From the NCBI GenBank assembly GCA_027600665.1, contig JADGJL010000569.1, positions 1 to 17,851 on the forward strand: a stretch of 17,851 nucleotides of DNA, in the 5' to 3' direction. A program made the position numbers and the translations under genes. This document shows positions 8,875 to 17,851 of the stretch, one piece after another. The notes below the pieces were generated by a model, which was given only the letters and a program-made list of their open reading frames with translations, searched no databases and was not told the DNA's origin. The stretch is from Irineochytrium annulatum (Eukaryota > Chytridiomycota > Chytridiomycetes > Chytridiales > Chytridiaceae). Each line of letters opens with the position of its first letter. The stretch's first letter is position 1.

Positions 8875-11217
8875 TTAGTCCGTCAAGTAGCCGTCATCCC
8901 CCCTCCTCACAGTACCAGCAACCGCCGTTTGGTCAATAACCGCGCCTCGTGTGGCCGGCACACTGCCCGGGCCGACCGTTAATGGCGGCACCGGTAAATT
9001 TTGGACCCGATGGCGAGAGATTACGGCCGCCGAGCGGCTGCATGCGCGCTCTTCAACCCCTCCCTTGCTGCGGGCTTGAGTGCACGCGGCCTCCTCGCCC
9101 GTGGCGACGACGCTGCTGAGAGGTAAGTATCCGTCTTGTAACGTCCGTTCTAAATTACCATAAGCAAAGGTTAACAACAGTTATTGCTGGTGGACGGTTG
9201 CTATATTTACCATTACGGCCGTAAGCCCATCCGTCGCTAATAATGAAATTGGCTGAGTAAGATTGCAAGTCCAGGTACCGCACCGCACGTAAACCGAACC
9301 GAAGCATAACATTAAACGTACTTATAGAATGTTGACAAAGTGACGGAGTCGCCCTCCTTGATTTCAATCTCATCCGGCAGCCGCGGCACGTAGTGCGATA
9401 CGCCCGTCCACTTCGTCCGGAAAGTCTCCGGCCCAAAGGATTCCCCTTTCCTTAACACCAGCGTCCCCGTACCGCTGCCGCTCTTCGTCGAAGCCCTCCC
9501 GGCCGTCGACCTCCCTAGAGTTGACTTCTCCGCCATCGATTTCGTCCGAGCGCCATCACCTTCCTCCGGTCCTTCCCCACCCACTCCCACCGACCTCCGC
9601 ATAGACTCGCGATGCGCCACTTCCGTTCGGACCGACAGCGCCGGCACGGCGACAACCTCCGGGTAATTCTTAAATAAAGAGCCCCCGCCGTCCGTCCACA
9701 TACCACTGCTCCCGATCGAGCAACCACCTAGGGAGGCGGGCCCTCCATCACCGTGGCGCTGAGAGCCTCTCATGCCGGTGCCAGACGACGCGCCATCCCC
9801 GACGAGCCTCTCCATCGACGCGTGGGCGCCGCCACCCATCCACAGCATCGACCTCCCGCCGCCCGCCTGCCTGAGGGAAGACATCGTCCGCACCCTCGCG
9901 CCAGCGGGGGCGTCGACCTTCCCGGCCCCGTCGTCCATGATCAAGACGTCCTCGCCTTCGCCGTCCGTCATGCCCGAGGCAGCTCCGGCGCCTGCAAGAC
10001 CGGATTGCCCGTCAACGCGGCGGCGGCGGCGATGCCCGTCGGAGAGGAAACGGCGAAGGTCGCGGGCCTTGCGGCGCCGGGAGATCAAGACGGAAGCGAC
10101 GACAACGGCGACGCAGAGGCACGCGGACGCGACGACAACGCCAGCGATCAGGCCGGCCCGGGACGTGGACCCCGCGGCGGTTCCGTCATCGCTCCAGGAC
10201 AAAGTTGTGGATGCCGGGAGCGTCGGGTTGGTTCCGGAGCCCAAACTTGACTGCGAGAAAGACGGGGAGGAGGACTGGGCGGCGAGGATGGTCGGGGAGG
10301 AGCAACAGGGCTCGGCCGGGTTGTAATTGCAGAAGTCGACAGCGGAGGAGATAGAATCGGTGCCGAAGCCGCAGGTAACAACTTCATCCGTGACGCCCTG
10401 CGTGCAGGCTGCGTTGGAGGAGCCGGCATGCATGTCGGTGCAGATTTTGTAAAGAGCCAGGCTGCCCACAATACATTTTAGAGGGTCATTAAAATGGAAT
10501 TTCCAACACAGTACCGTATCGAAGGAAGCAAGCTGGTGTCCGTCGAAGGGCAGAGATTTTTCATCGCGAGAACCTTCAGAACGGAATCCATAAGATCCTC
10601 GCAGATGCCTGCGCAAAGTTCTGGTGGCCGCTTATTCATGTTGGCCTGGCAGCCACCGCCTAAAGATGTTGTAGCGTTCCATGACAATGAAGACGTGGTA
10701 GCTGCTGTGGAGTAGACGAGGACGCTCCGCGCGCAGATAAAGGAGCGTGAGTAGCGGAAGGAAGGGGGAGTTGATGGTGATGCCTGACTCCAAATTAGAT
10801 CGACGCAAATGGATGGCAAACAATAATACTTACGCTGAGATTGCTACAACCCGCTGCCGTAAGTAAGCCCGCGATATCGCCGGAAAATGGCTTCCCCGCC
10901 ACAACGTCGGCAGAAGCCGTAACCCAAGAGTCAAAAGAAGGTATGTCCACGACGGCAGTTGCTGGAGGCAGGATCGTTGAAGGCGGCGAGGAAGAGTTCG
11001 GTGTGGATGATGACCCTCCATTTGTTGCGTTCGGGGAGGCGGATGGCACCGATAAGGCCCTGGCTATCGCGCTCAAATCGATATAGGAGGAGGCAGCGGC
11101 CCAGCTGTCGCAGGCCCGCGAGGTGGCGATGTTGATGCAGTAATCCGTACCGTCCGGCTTCACGTAGCCCGGAAGCAGCGGGGTGAAGGGTTGATCGCTG
11201 CCGTTGATGCCAGACAT
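8875..11217 (-). CDS. Single-pass membrane protein with Cys-rich ectodomain and cytosolic SH3 domain
   Basis: Five exons on the minus strand (11217-10834, 10783-10515, 10461-9322, 9236-9211, 9149-8875) with GT-AG introns of 50, 53, 85 and 61 bases give 697 residues. An ectodomain rich in Cys follows (DYCINIATSRACDSW; FRYSRSFICARSVLVYS; PPELCAGICEDLMDS; NLCP; a C-rich run ending EPCCSS). A Ser/Thr stalk comes next. One membrane helix lies at about 321-344 (LIAGVVVASACLCVAVVVAS), followed by RRRK, which marks the cytosolic side. After about 220 low-complexity residues an SH3 domain spans about 573-620: HYVPRLPDEIEIKEGDSV, then NDGWAYGRN, then DGYLPLSSV. The 26-base exon and the acceptor at 9150 were chosen because they restore SH3 spacing. 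The architecture matches fungal membrane-anchored SH3 proteins with presumed roles at the cell surface or cortex. The start is uncertain: no signal peptide follows this ATG. Confidence 0.75.
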
Positions 11218-11220
11218 TTC

Positions 11221-11367
11221 CTATGCCGTCGGTAGAAAGTCAGAGAAGCCCGTGACTGCCGGCAGGAGGTTATTGAGGTTGCCGGTGTGTGCCCACCCAA
11301 ACAGAGTTGCGCCTTCGAGGTATCGGCCTTCTGTCCTCAAAGCCGGGAAGGAAGGTGACCACGGAAA
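11221..11367 (-). other. Coding-like frame in phase with the SH3 gene, ended by one TAG
   Basis: 48 codons with GC-rich third positions, ending at a TAG at 11223-11221. The stop sits one codon before the codon preceding the annotated SH3 start, in the same frame. The residues (for example RYLEGATLFGWAHTGNLNN) look protein-like. It may be part of the SH3 gene's N-terminus with a small intron, an upstream exon fragment, or chance. There is no Met and no signal peptide in it. Confidence 0.3.
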
Positions 11368-11379
11368 CTACTCGCGGCC

Positions 11380-11406
11380 GACTGGTTACCCCCGACTGGT
11401 TACCCC
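11380..11406. repeat. 14-base direct tandem duplication
   Basis: GACTGGTTACCCCC at 11380-11393 is followed directly by a near-identical second copy ending at 11406. It is probably a replication-slippage duplication. Confidence 0.6.
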
Positions 11407-12458
11407 AAGTCTTCCTTCCACACCAAGTCGATGACGGCCGCTTCGGTTTAGGCGCTGCGGTGGGCGAGTCCGGAGGTCGACAGCGATATCGATATGTTGA
11501 ATCGCAGATACTAACAGGTCTATTCAGTGCAGTGCCTCGCTGACTCTTTCGTCCTCGTTGAAGGCTGCAGTCGGTCGCGGTGGTCGAGTAGTTGAATGCG
11601 GTCGTGGCAGCCCTTGCCTTCAGTGCCGCTGGTCGCCTCAAGACAAAGTTGTCCAGTTCGACATTCAACCACCGCCTGCCCCACCCGCCAAGCCTTCGTT
11701 ATATGCCAGATATCATACGTGGCAGGACGCATAATAATGCAGCACAGGAAGGCCTTCGTACTTTATTTATTTCTCGTCGGCTATGTATGTTTCAATATTA
11801 TAGCCAACTTTCCCATGAAGTACACGCCGTCTCGTCGAAAGTCATAGGCAGATTTGCATGCATGAGCTAATCGCCAGACAATTCAAAGCTCTCGCCCCAC
11901 CAGCCGACATCTCGATAACTGGCGACGTTTAATATCAACTGTTGCAAACTCAGGCATCTCTGTTGAAAAGGACTATAATGGATGCTAGCTCCTTGTACGC
12001 CACGGATAGGTCGTGCGATCATAGGAAGTGTGACCTAACTCAAGCACTTTGTCTTCTTGAACAAGAGAGCCCCACGATCTTACCACCGAGGTATAACTGA
12101 AAGGCCTCCATGATAGGCTTTCCGAAGCTTCGTAAAACTCCAGCGCATTTTAAGAACGGTAAGCAAAGCTGTCCTGTCGGAAAGCTGCCGGCACGGGACC
12201 CATCGTGTAATGTCCCAGCAAGATCACGCATGAAGTGTGACCTGCTCAAGGCATCATGGCGTACCTCATGCTGATCGTCATCATTATCGATGCTGACATC
12301 GCCGGATCGACCGCACGCACACGCGGCAGCACCATCAGGCGCCTGTAATGCTAATTGCAAGCCAGCGAGCTAAGGGGTTCGGGTTGTTCGTCAAAAAAAG
12401 TAAAAATTAATCGTCGCATCAAGCCCATACCCTCAACCTCCCGCTTTCGTTCATCACC

Positions 12459-13520
12459 ATGTCTCGGCCAGAGGACGAACTCAACCAGTACCAGTTTCAG
12501 CTTGAGCAGGTCGAGGAGGCCCTCTCGAAGGAGCCTTCCAACAAGGAGCTGCAGAAGCTGAGGCAGGATTTGAGTGATTTGATTTCCCTGTATTCAAACC
12601 TGGTCTCCACACCCGCCGCCACCTCCTCCTCTGCCGCCCACTCGAAATCTGCACCGTCAAAAGCCAACAACAACGACAAAAAGCAGCCGAAGCACCCGTC
12701 GGCCCCCCAACAGCCGCAGCAGGGTCAGAAGAGGCAGCATGACGATCAGCGGACAAATTGGCAGCAGGATCTGGAGGATTTGAATGGGGATGGAAACGGG
12801 GATGGGGAATATGACGAGGACGATGATGAGGGGAGCGACGGACAGGACGGTGGCGCCGCCCACCCCGTCCGTGCCAAGTGGATCGTGGGTCAGACGGTGC
12901 TTGCGAAGTATTCGAAGGACGGGAAGATGTACGAGGCAACGGTCGAGCAATGCCCACCGCCTATAGACGCCTCCGCCTCCGCGGGGGGCGGTCAGCGCCC
13001 TCGCCAGTTCTACACAGTCATGTTTAAGGGCTACTCCTCCCGCGAGCGCGTGGACGTGGCGGACGTGCGTGACTTTGATCCGACGCAGGTCGCAAGGCCC
13101 GTGTCGGCCGTGACAGGCGGGAAGACGAACACGAAGAAACGGCCGACGCCGAAGAACTTCGCGGTGGCGTTCGGGAACGGAATGGATCGGCGGTCGAGGA
13201 AAAAGCAGAGGAATCTGGAATATCAGGAGAATTTGAAGAACATGGATGCGGAGCATATGAAGAAGCAGAAAAGCTGGCAGAGCTTTGCCGTATGTGACAT
13301 TCTCTTGCGGTTTTTTTTCTCTTTCGGGCAAGTATCTAACTGTTTCTCTTTATAACAGGGTGGTAAGAAGGCATCTTTGAAAACCGCTCCCCCGCTGAAG
13401 AAACAATCAATTTTCTCGACGCCCGACGATCCGAACGCGAAAGTCGGCGTTGTAGGTTCCGGCAAGCCGATGACGAATTTCCAGACCCGCGGCAAGCACA
13501 TCTACGAAAAGCCGCTTTAA
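12459..13520 (+). CDS. SMNDC1: SMNDC1/SPF30-like Tudor-domain splicing factor
   Basis: Survival-of-motor-neuron-related splicing factor 30, a nuclear protein needed for spliceosome maturation; its Tudor domain reads dimethyl-arginine on Sm and other splicing proteins. Exons 12459-13289 and 13359-13520 around a 69-base intron (branch-like CTAAC at 13336) encode 330 residues. The N-terminus is a coiled-coil-like helix (LNQYQFQLEQVEEALSKEP, residues 8-26, through LISLYSNLV), typical of SPF30. A long Ser/Gln/Lys and acidic linker (52-132) precedes the Tudor domain at about 139-206 (KWIVGQTVLAKYSKDGKMYE; FYTVMFKGYSSRERVDVADV). A basic helix (DRRSRKKQRN) and the conserved C-terminus KVGVVGSGKPMTNFQTRGKH follow. 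The human protein is about 238 residues; the excess here is the low-complexity linker. It is convergent with the AOX gene downstream. Confidence 0.9.
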
Positions 13521-14494
13521 CTTTAGGGAGAGTCGCTGAACGGTTGCAATGAATGCCTGGGGATCTCACACGATTCAATAAGTTCATCACAGTCTGTTTT
13601 TATTTGCTTTTCGATGATGGTCATTCGATCTGATTGTGTTTTATATTTGCGGTCTCGCTTGTTTATCCCTGTGTTCGTTAATCCGTCTGGAAAAATGATT
13701 TTAATAGGATTTCGCATTCGCGTACACAAGGAACGCATTGTTTGGTTGTTCGACGTTCGTTCGTTGTGTTATTGCATAAATTGGCATTTTAATGGATTTT
13801 CTTGCGCCGCAGCACAGCGTACGAGGCAAGCTTTGAATTTTGGAGGCATTCATGCATAGGTTATGTGGTTTCATTTGTGCGAATCCGAAAAGACACGCTG
13901 CTCACTTTCATTTCGTTGACCGAAATTCCGAGGAGTCTTTGCAACTTGCAACGGATACGCCACGCTGCTTCCAACGTGTCCCTTCTTTGAAAATCCTTGG
14001 TTTGTACGTTAGAGGGTTTGCATATCGCGCACGGCTATGATAGGAATCTTCATTAAGTTTACCAGTAAACGCCTTTTCCGATATTAATGCCTTGTTACTC
14101 CGCACTTTCTTCGTGTACTCTACATTGATATGAAGAACTCATGAAGATCCGCCTCGTTGCAATATTTCTCCGTCGGCGACGGAGTTCAAATATAGACCGT
14201 CGATAATTAACATGATATTGGTTCAATAAAGTTCATATATTATGACGCCGTTGCATCAAGCAAGATTGCCTGTAAGATAAAAGTAAAATACCGTAATACC
14301 TGCAGATACAGGATTTGACCCATTGAAAGATAAAACGCAGCGTATGATGCAGGTAAACGAAAAATGAGATAGATGATAGTAAATTTAGACGTCGAAGGGA
14401 GCAAGTGAGAAACTCGAGGTAGGTTTGGGGTTGAATATGAGAGAGAAGTGCGAAATAGGGATGCAACGGTAGTTTAAGAGCATTAATCGACTGA
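13521..14494. other. Spacer between two convergent genes, no gene seen
   Basis: AT-rich 974 bases between the stop codons of SMNDC1 and AOX. It contains an interrupted hairpin at 14162-14193 and an AATAAA at 14225-14230 (plus strand). The open frames here are AT-rich and lack protein character. Confidence 0.65.
14162..14193. repeat. Inverted repeat with bulge (7-bp GC stem plus 6-bp AT stem)
   Basis: CTCCGTC (14168-14174) and GACGGAG (14178-14184) form a perfect stem around a GGC loop. The flanking ATATTT and AAATAT extend it after a three-base TTC bulge. It lies between two convergent genes and might act at a 3' end, but function is unproven. Confidence 0.5.
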
Positions 14495-15720
14495 TTAGGC
14501 GGAAGTGTGGACGGGGTTGGGGTCGTCAGGCTTCAGGCCGGCGAGGAGGTTGTTCGTATCACGGTGGTCGGCCTCGTCCGCTCGGACGGCGGCGACGACA
14601 TCTTTAACCGTCGCATCTTCGGCGAGGCGCCAGCTGCAGGTGATGTTAACTTTAGGTTTTGAGAGTACTTGCGTAGTGTCGCGATGAAGTACTCACTAGC
14701 TCTTGGCAATCTCGGGGGCCGGGAGACTGGCCCAGTGCTTGATCTGACCGGCCTCAATATCCTTCAAGCAGTGCGTGTAAGTATGGACGGCGCTCTCCTC
14801 CAGGTAGCCGACGAATTTGTGGCAGGTGATGGGCGAGAGGAGGTAGGCGAGGAAGTAGGCGTTGAAGAAGACACCCTGTGATTCAACGGATAAGCCGAAG
14901 CGGCTCTTGACACATAAGAAGCAATGTTAACTGTACCTGGCCAATTAAAACCATAATGCGGAATAAGGGGCCGGCCTCCCTCATTTTCATAAACGTAAGC
15001 AAGTGCATGCGCTCGTTTTCGGCCTCCTCCAAAAGCGTGATAATCCTAAACAAAGACGAATCGTTAAAAACATGTTTGAAAGGAGTGAACCGCGGAGCGT
15101 ACCATCCGTGGTCGCGCTTCAGAAGACGGAGCGACCTCATATGTCGGATCATGCCGGCGACCATGCCGGGAACACCTGCAACAGTCTCCAGGAAGCAAAT
15201 CCGGTTGAGCCACTGGCGTTCAGTCATGACTCCGACTGCAAGAATTCAGGGTTAGCGTCAATGCACGTTAATAAGCATCACCTGAACTCGAGTGACACTA
15301 ACCTTTGTCGCTGTAGTTGGTCGCAGAGTCGAAAGCAAATCTCATGGTCCTAACGCACGCGTACGCGATTGCGTCCCTGACGCCGCCGATCTTCTTGTGG
15401 GTGACCTCGACGGCCGTGAGTTCCTCCTTAGTGTAGATCGGGTGCCTCAGCAGATAATCGACAGCTTCGGCCGCCGGCTTCGCGGCGTCGCTGCCACCCG
15501 CCGCAACCTCGACGTTCTTGAGGATCTTGGGGTGCACCGAGACGTCGCCCTTTGAGGAAGTCGCGGTCGCGTTCCAGCGATGCTGGTGGGTGACAGGGGC
15601 GCGGGCGAGCGTGACGGCCGCGGGGCGAAAGACGGCCGGCGAGGACGCCGTGCGGGCCATGGCCGAGGCCCCAAGGAAGGTCGCCGCCCTGGGGACGGCT
15701 CGATGGAGTGTTGAGAGCAT
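14495..15720 (-). CDS. AOX: Alternative oxidase, canonical, mitochondrial
   Basis: Cyanide-insensitive ubiquinol oxidase of the mitochondrial inner membrane, reducing oxygen to water and bypassing complexes III and IV. Five exons (15720-15303, 15235-15103, 15045-14937, 14875-14697, 14633-14495) with GT-AG introns of 67, 57, 61 and 63 bases encode 325 residues. All junctions keep frame and restore family motifs. Residues 1 to about 50 are Arg/Ala/Ser-rich without acidic residues: a mitochondrial presequence. Diiron ligands are complete: E156 in [14 protein letters not shown]195 and H198 in [12 protein letters not shown]246 in [13 protein letters not shown] and E300 with H303 in RADEADHR. T252/Y253 are also present. 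[15 protein letters not shown] is the membrane-binding helix region. The usual VNH after HRD reads TNN here. The start ATG is the first in frame. It shares a divergent upstream region with POC1. Confidence 0.97.
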
Positions 15721-16538
15721 GGTTGGTCTAGTTGGTTGTATTGCGATGTTGCTTGAGCGCGTTCAGGCTTTTTATTGAAAAATGGAAGCTGGCTGGGCTT
15801 GCCCTGATTCGCGGTCCGGGATCTGCCGCCGTCCCCTCCCGAGCCGAACGCCGGCACACTAGCCCTCAGGGGCGCGACCGTGGAATCCGAGGGAAAGTGC
15901 TCGGCGGAGTCGGCTTCGTTTTCTAGAAGTTTGCTTTTACTGTCCTTACATACTCATTCCCATCGAGTATACGAGCCCTGCGCTAGTTCTCGCGGCCAGC
16001 AATGAACTACGTGCTCTTCCGGGTCTCTGAAGCGCTCTTACAACAGCTGGTGGATGCTGTTGTCGCGGCCCCTTCCCTTCCTTCACTTTTCTATTGAGCG
16101 CTGTTGAGCATATTTGCTCGTGGTGGTTATTGTACCTGCCGCCAGCCTCTGAATATTGCCGGAATTGCATATCAGCGGTGGACGGTCGTTGCAAAATCTT
16201 CGTAAGTAGCTAGTCTCCCTCTCTGCAACACAGGCAGGCAACGAAACGACTGCAGATTGAATACGCCAGCGCGTATTCAAGGATAGCGCTCGATGGCTGC
16301 CCTCCCCCCCAAAGTCGGCTTCAGCTTCATTGAGAAGTTCAACAATACGGACCTTGCTGAGAGTAGCGGCAGACCACAAGACAGGCGCCGCCAATTAAAA
16401 AACAGGTTAGGAGGCAGGCGAGGACTGCGACCCGATCCCCTTGTGGGACTCAACAGAAGGTCACCGTAAGTACCAATGATTGTCAATCTCAGTCGGCCAT
16501 CGCTGTCCGGAAAGTGAGCACTCGTCGGCCTCCCAAAG
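15721..16538. promoter_or_regulatory. Divergent region between AOX and POC1
   Basis: 818 bases between start codons, containing both promoters. It also holds a 58-codon plus-strand frame at 16293-16469 that ends exactly in a strong GTAAGT donor, listed separately. No TATA box, stress element or repeat could be identified with confidence. Confidence 0.4.
16293..16469 (+). other. Small coding-like frame upstream of POC1 ending in a GTAAGT donor
   Basis: 58 codons from ATG (MAALPPKVGFSFIEKFNNTD) to a TAA that is part of GTAAGT at 16466-16471, a consensus splice donor. It could be a 5' exon of POC1, an upstream ORF or a separate small gene. No acceptor I can see joins it in phase to the POC1 exon at 16539 (it leaves phase 2, POC1 needs phase 0). 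A contribution to the POC1 protein is therefore not supported. Confidence 0.3.
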
Positions 16539-17851
16539 ATGCAGCTTGACCCCGTCCTCGAGCGATCCTTCCGGGGCCACAAGGATGTCGTCACGGCACT
16601 GTCTTTTAAGCCTTCAATGTCCCAGCTGGCGTCGGGATCAATGGATCATTCGGTGATGGTCTGGAATTTTAAGCCGCAATTGAGGGCCTTCCGTTTTGCA
16701 GGGCATAAGGTAAAGAAGTTGGTTCTGAACACGATGTCTTTGCTTTCTTTAGTTTTGCCGTCATTTTTCTTGTTAATCGTGTGATCTCATTCTGATGGTC
16801 ATTTGGTATTCAGGCCGCCGTCACTGGCGTCGATTTCTCTCCATCCGGCCATCTTCTTGCGTCGTCGTCAAGAGACACTACAGTGCGTTTGTGGACTCCG
16901 AAAGTGTGAGTGTACACCGTGTTTATAAAGCTTGCGAAGCAGGCCGTTCTGGATGCTAACATTCATATTAGGAAGGGCGACGTCACTGTCTTTCGGGCGC
17001 ACACGTCGACTGTACGGACGGTGCAGTTCTCATCAGACGGTGAAACCCTGCTGACTGCGTCTGATGATAAAAGCATAAAGGTTTGTAACGTCCGCTTGAT
17101 CAATTGGATGTTTAGTAACGTTTGGCATGCCAAAGATTTGGTCAACCCATAGGTCGAAGTTTCAGTTCACACTAGCAGGTCATTTGAATTGGGTTCGGAC
17201 GGCAAAGTTTTCGCCTGATTCGAGATTGATTGTCTCTGGAAGTGATGATAAGACAATACGACTGTGGGATGTCACGAGCAAGACATGCGTGAAGACGTAT
17301 TGGGACCATACGGGGTAAGTCTAGATCTATCTGATTTATTCTCTTTGGAAAGCTCACAGGGTCCTCGTCTAGAATGGTAAACTCTGTCGCTTTTCATCCA
17401 GCTGGCATAGTCATCGCATCTACAAGCACCGATCGCTCCATAAAACTCTTTGACATTCGCACGCATAAGCTCATTCAGCACTACCCGAACACTCATCAAC
17501 CTCCCCCGACTCAGACCTTTTCCGCTAATACAGGCGGAAGCGCCGCAGCAGCGGTTAAACCTGATCCGAGTGACAACACCGTCGGTGGCGGCGCGAATAG
17601 CATTGCATTTGGTGGCCTCAACGGGGAGTGGCTCATTAGCACGGGGATGGACGGTAATGTTAAGATCTGGGACCTCCACGAAGGACATCTCTTCTACACC
17701 CTCCATGGCCACCGTTATGGCCCGACGACGGCCGCTGTCTTCTCCCCGCCAGAAGGCGACTACTTTGCCACCGGAGGGAGCGACGCGCAGGTTATGGTCT
17801 GGCGCAGCAATTTCAACGCCATCGGGAGGCTCGGGGAAGAAGGGGTTGGGG
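16539..17851 (+). CDS. POC1: POC1 centriolar WD40 protein (partial, continues beyond window)
   Basis: POC1 (proteome of centriole 1) stabilises centriole and basal-body microtubules. Exons 16539-16709, 16814-16905, 16972-17080, 17136-17314 and 17373 to the edge, with introns of 104, 66, 55 and 58 bases, give 343 residues with no stop. The start [20 protein letters not shown] matches the family N-terminus. WD repeats follow: [18 protein letters not shown], the segment [18 protein letters not shown], then [31 protein letters not shown] with [35 protein letters not shown] with [36 protein letters not shown] and [15 protein letters not shown]. The acceptor at 17135 was preferred over the AG at 17151 because it restores [12 protein letters not shown] Pro/Ala/Gly-rich insertion (about 222-257) separates two repeats. 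The C-terminal coiled-coil expected for POC1 lies outside. It implies a flagellated life stage. Confidence 0.93.

Larger units (their letters stand above)
11218..12458. other. 1.2 kb region upstream of the SH3 gene, content unresolved
   Basis: Lies between the divergent SH3 membrane gene and SMNDC1. It probably contains both promoters and perhaps a missing 5' exon of the SH3 gene. A coding-like minus-strand frame at 11221-11367 and a 14-base tandem duplication at 11380-11406 are listed separately. The remaining open frames (for example 11270-11668, 11520-11732 and 12040-12360, minus) have no recognisable domain. Confidence 0.5.

Noticed and set aside
9772..10326. 184-codon plus-strand open frame
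   Set aside because: Antisense to the GC-rich third exon of the SH3 membrane gene; Pro/Arg/Ala composition is a mirror of that exon and has no domain.
12040..12360. 106-codon minus-strand open frame upstream of SMNDC1
   Set aside because: No domain recognised and mixed composition; it may be promoter sequence or part of an unseen 5' exon, but cannot be supported.
12657..13331. 224-codon minus-strand open frame
   Set aside because: Antisense shadow of SMNDC1; Leu/Val/Arg-rich as expected from reversed GC-rich codons.
17081..17151. Use of the AG at 17151 as the POC1 acceptor
   Set aside because: It would drop the conserved IWSTHR segment; the AG at 17135 restores it in frame.

Overview
This is a eukaryotic nuclear window, most likely from a zoosporic (chytrid-type) fungus. 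The genes are compact, with a GC-rich coding sequence and AT-rich spacers. They are interrupted by short GT-AG introns of about 50-104 bases. The gene set is fungal (alternative oxidase, QCR10, arginase, a membrane-anchored SH3 protein). It also includes POC1, a centriole protein expected only in fungi that keep a flagellum. No mobile element, CRISPR array, rRNA or convincing tRNA was seen.

Layout, left to right: the 3' end of a Gln/Ser-rich protein (+, 2-598); NHP2, the H/ACA snoRNP core protein (-, 3 exons); QCR10, a small cytochrome bc1 subunit (+, 3 exons, head-to-head with NHP2); an acetoacetate-decarboxylase-like protein (+, 2 exons); an intronless divergent alternative oxidase paralogue (-, 5282-6253), head-to-head with arginase (+, 3 exons); a 1.3 kb spacer; a single-pass membrane protein with a Cys-rich ectodomain and a cytosolic SH3 domain (-, 5 exons, N-terminus uncertain); a 1.2 kb spacer; SMNDC1/SPF30, a Tudor splicing factor (+, 2 exons); a canonical alternative oxidase (-, 5 exons), convergent with SMNDC1; and POC1 (+, 5 exons seen, running off the right edge). 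Exon borders were placed by hand, using splice consensus, reading-frame continuity and family conservation.

The most notable observation is that two alternative oxidase genes lie about 8 kb apart and differ sharply. The 14.5-15.7 kb gene has four introns and every diiron ligand. The 5.3-6.25 kb gene is intronless and keeps the overall AOX fold signature and a mitochondrial-like presequence. By alignment it has lost one glutamate ligand and both conserved histidines. It looks like a maintained pseudoenzyme or repurposed AOX. Its start codon is only 74 bases from that of arginase on the opposite strand, so a shared bidirectional promoter is plausible. QCR10 and AOX belong to the two competing routes of ubiquinol oxidation; their presence in one window may be chance.
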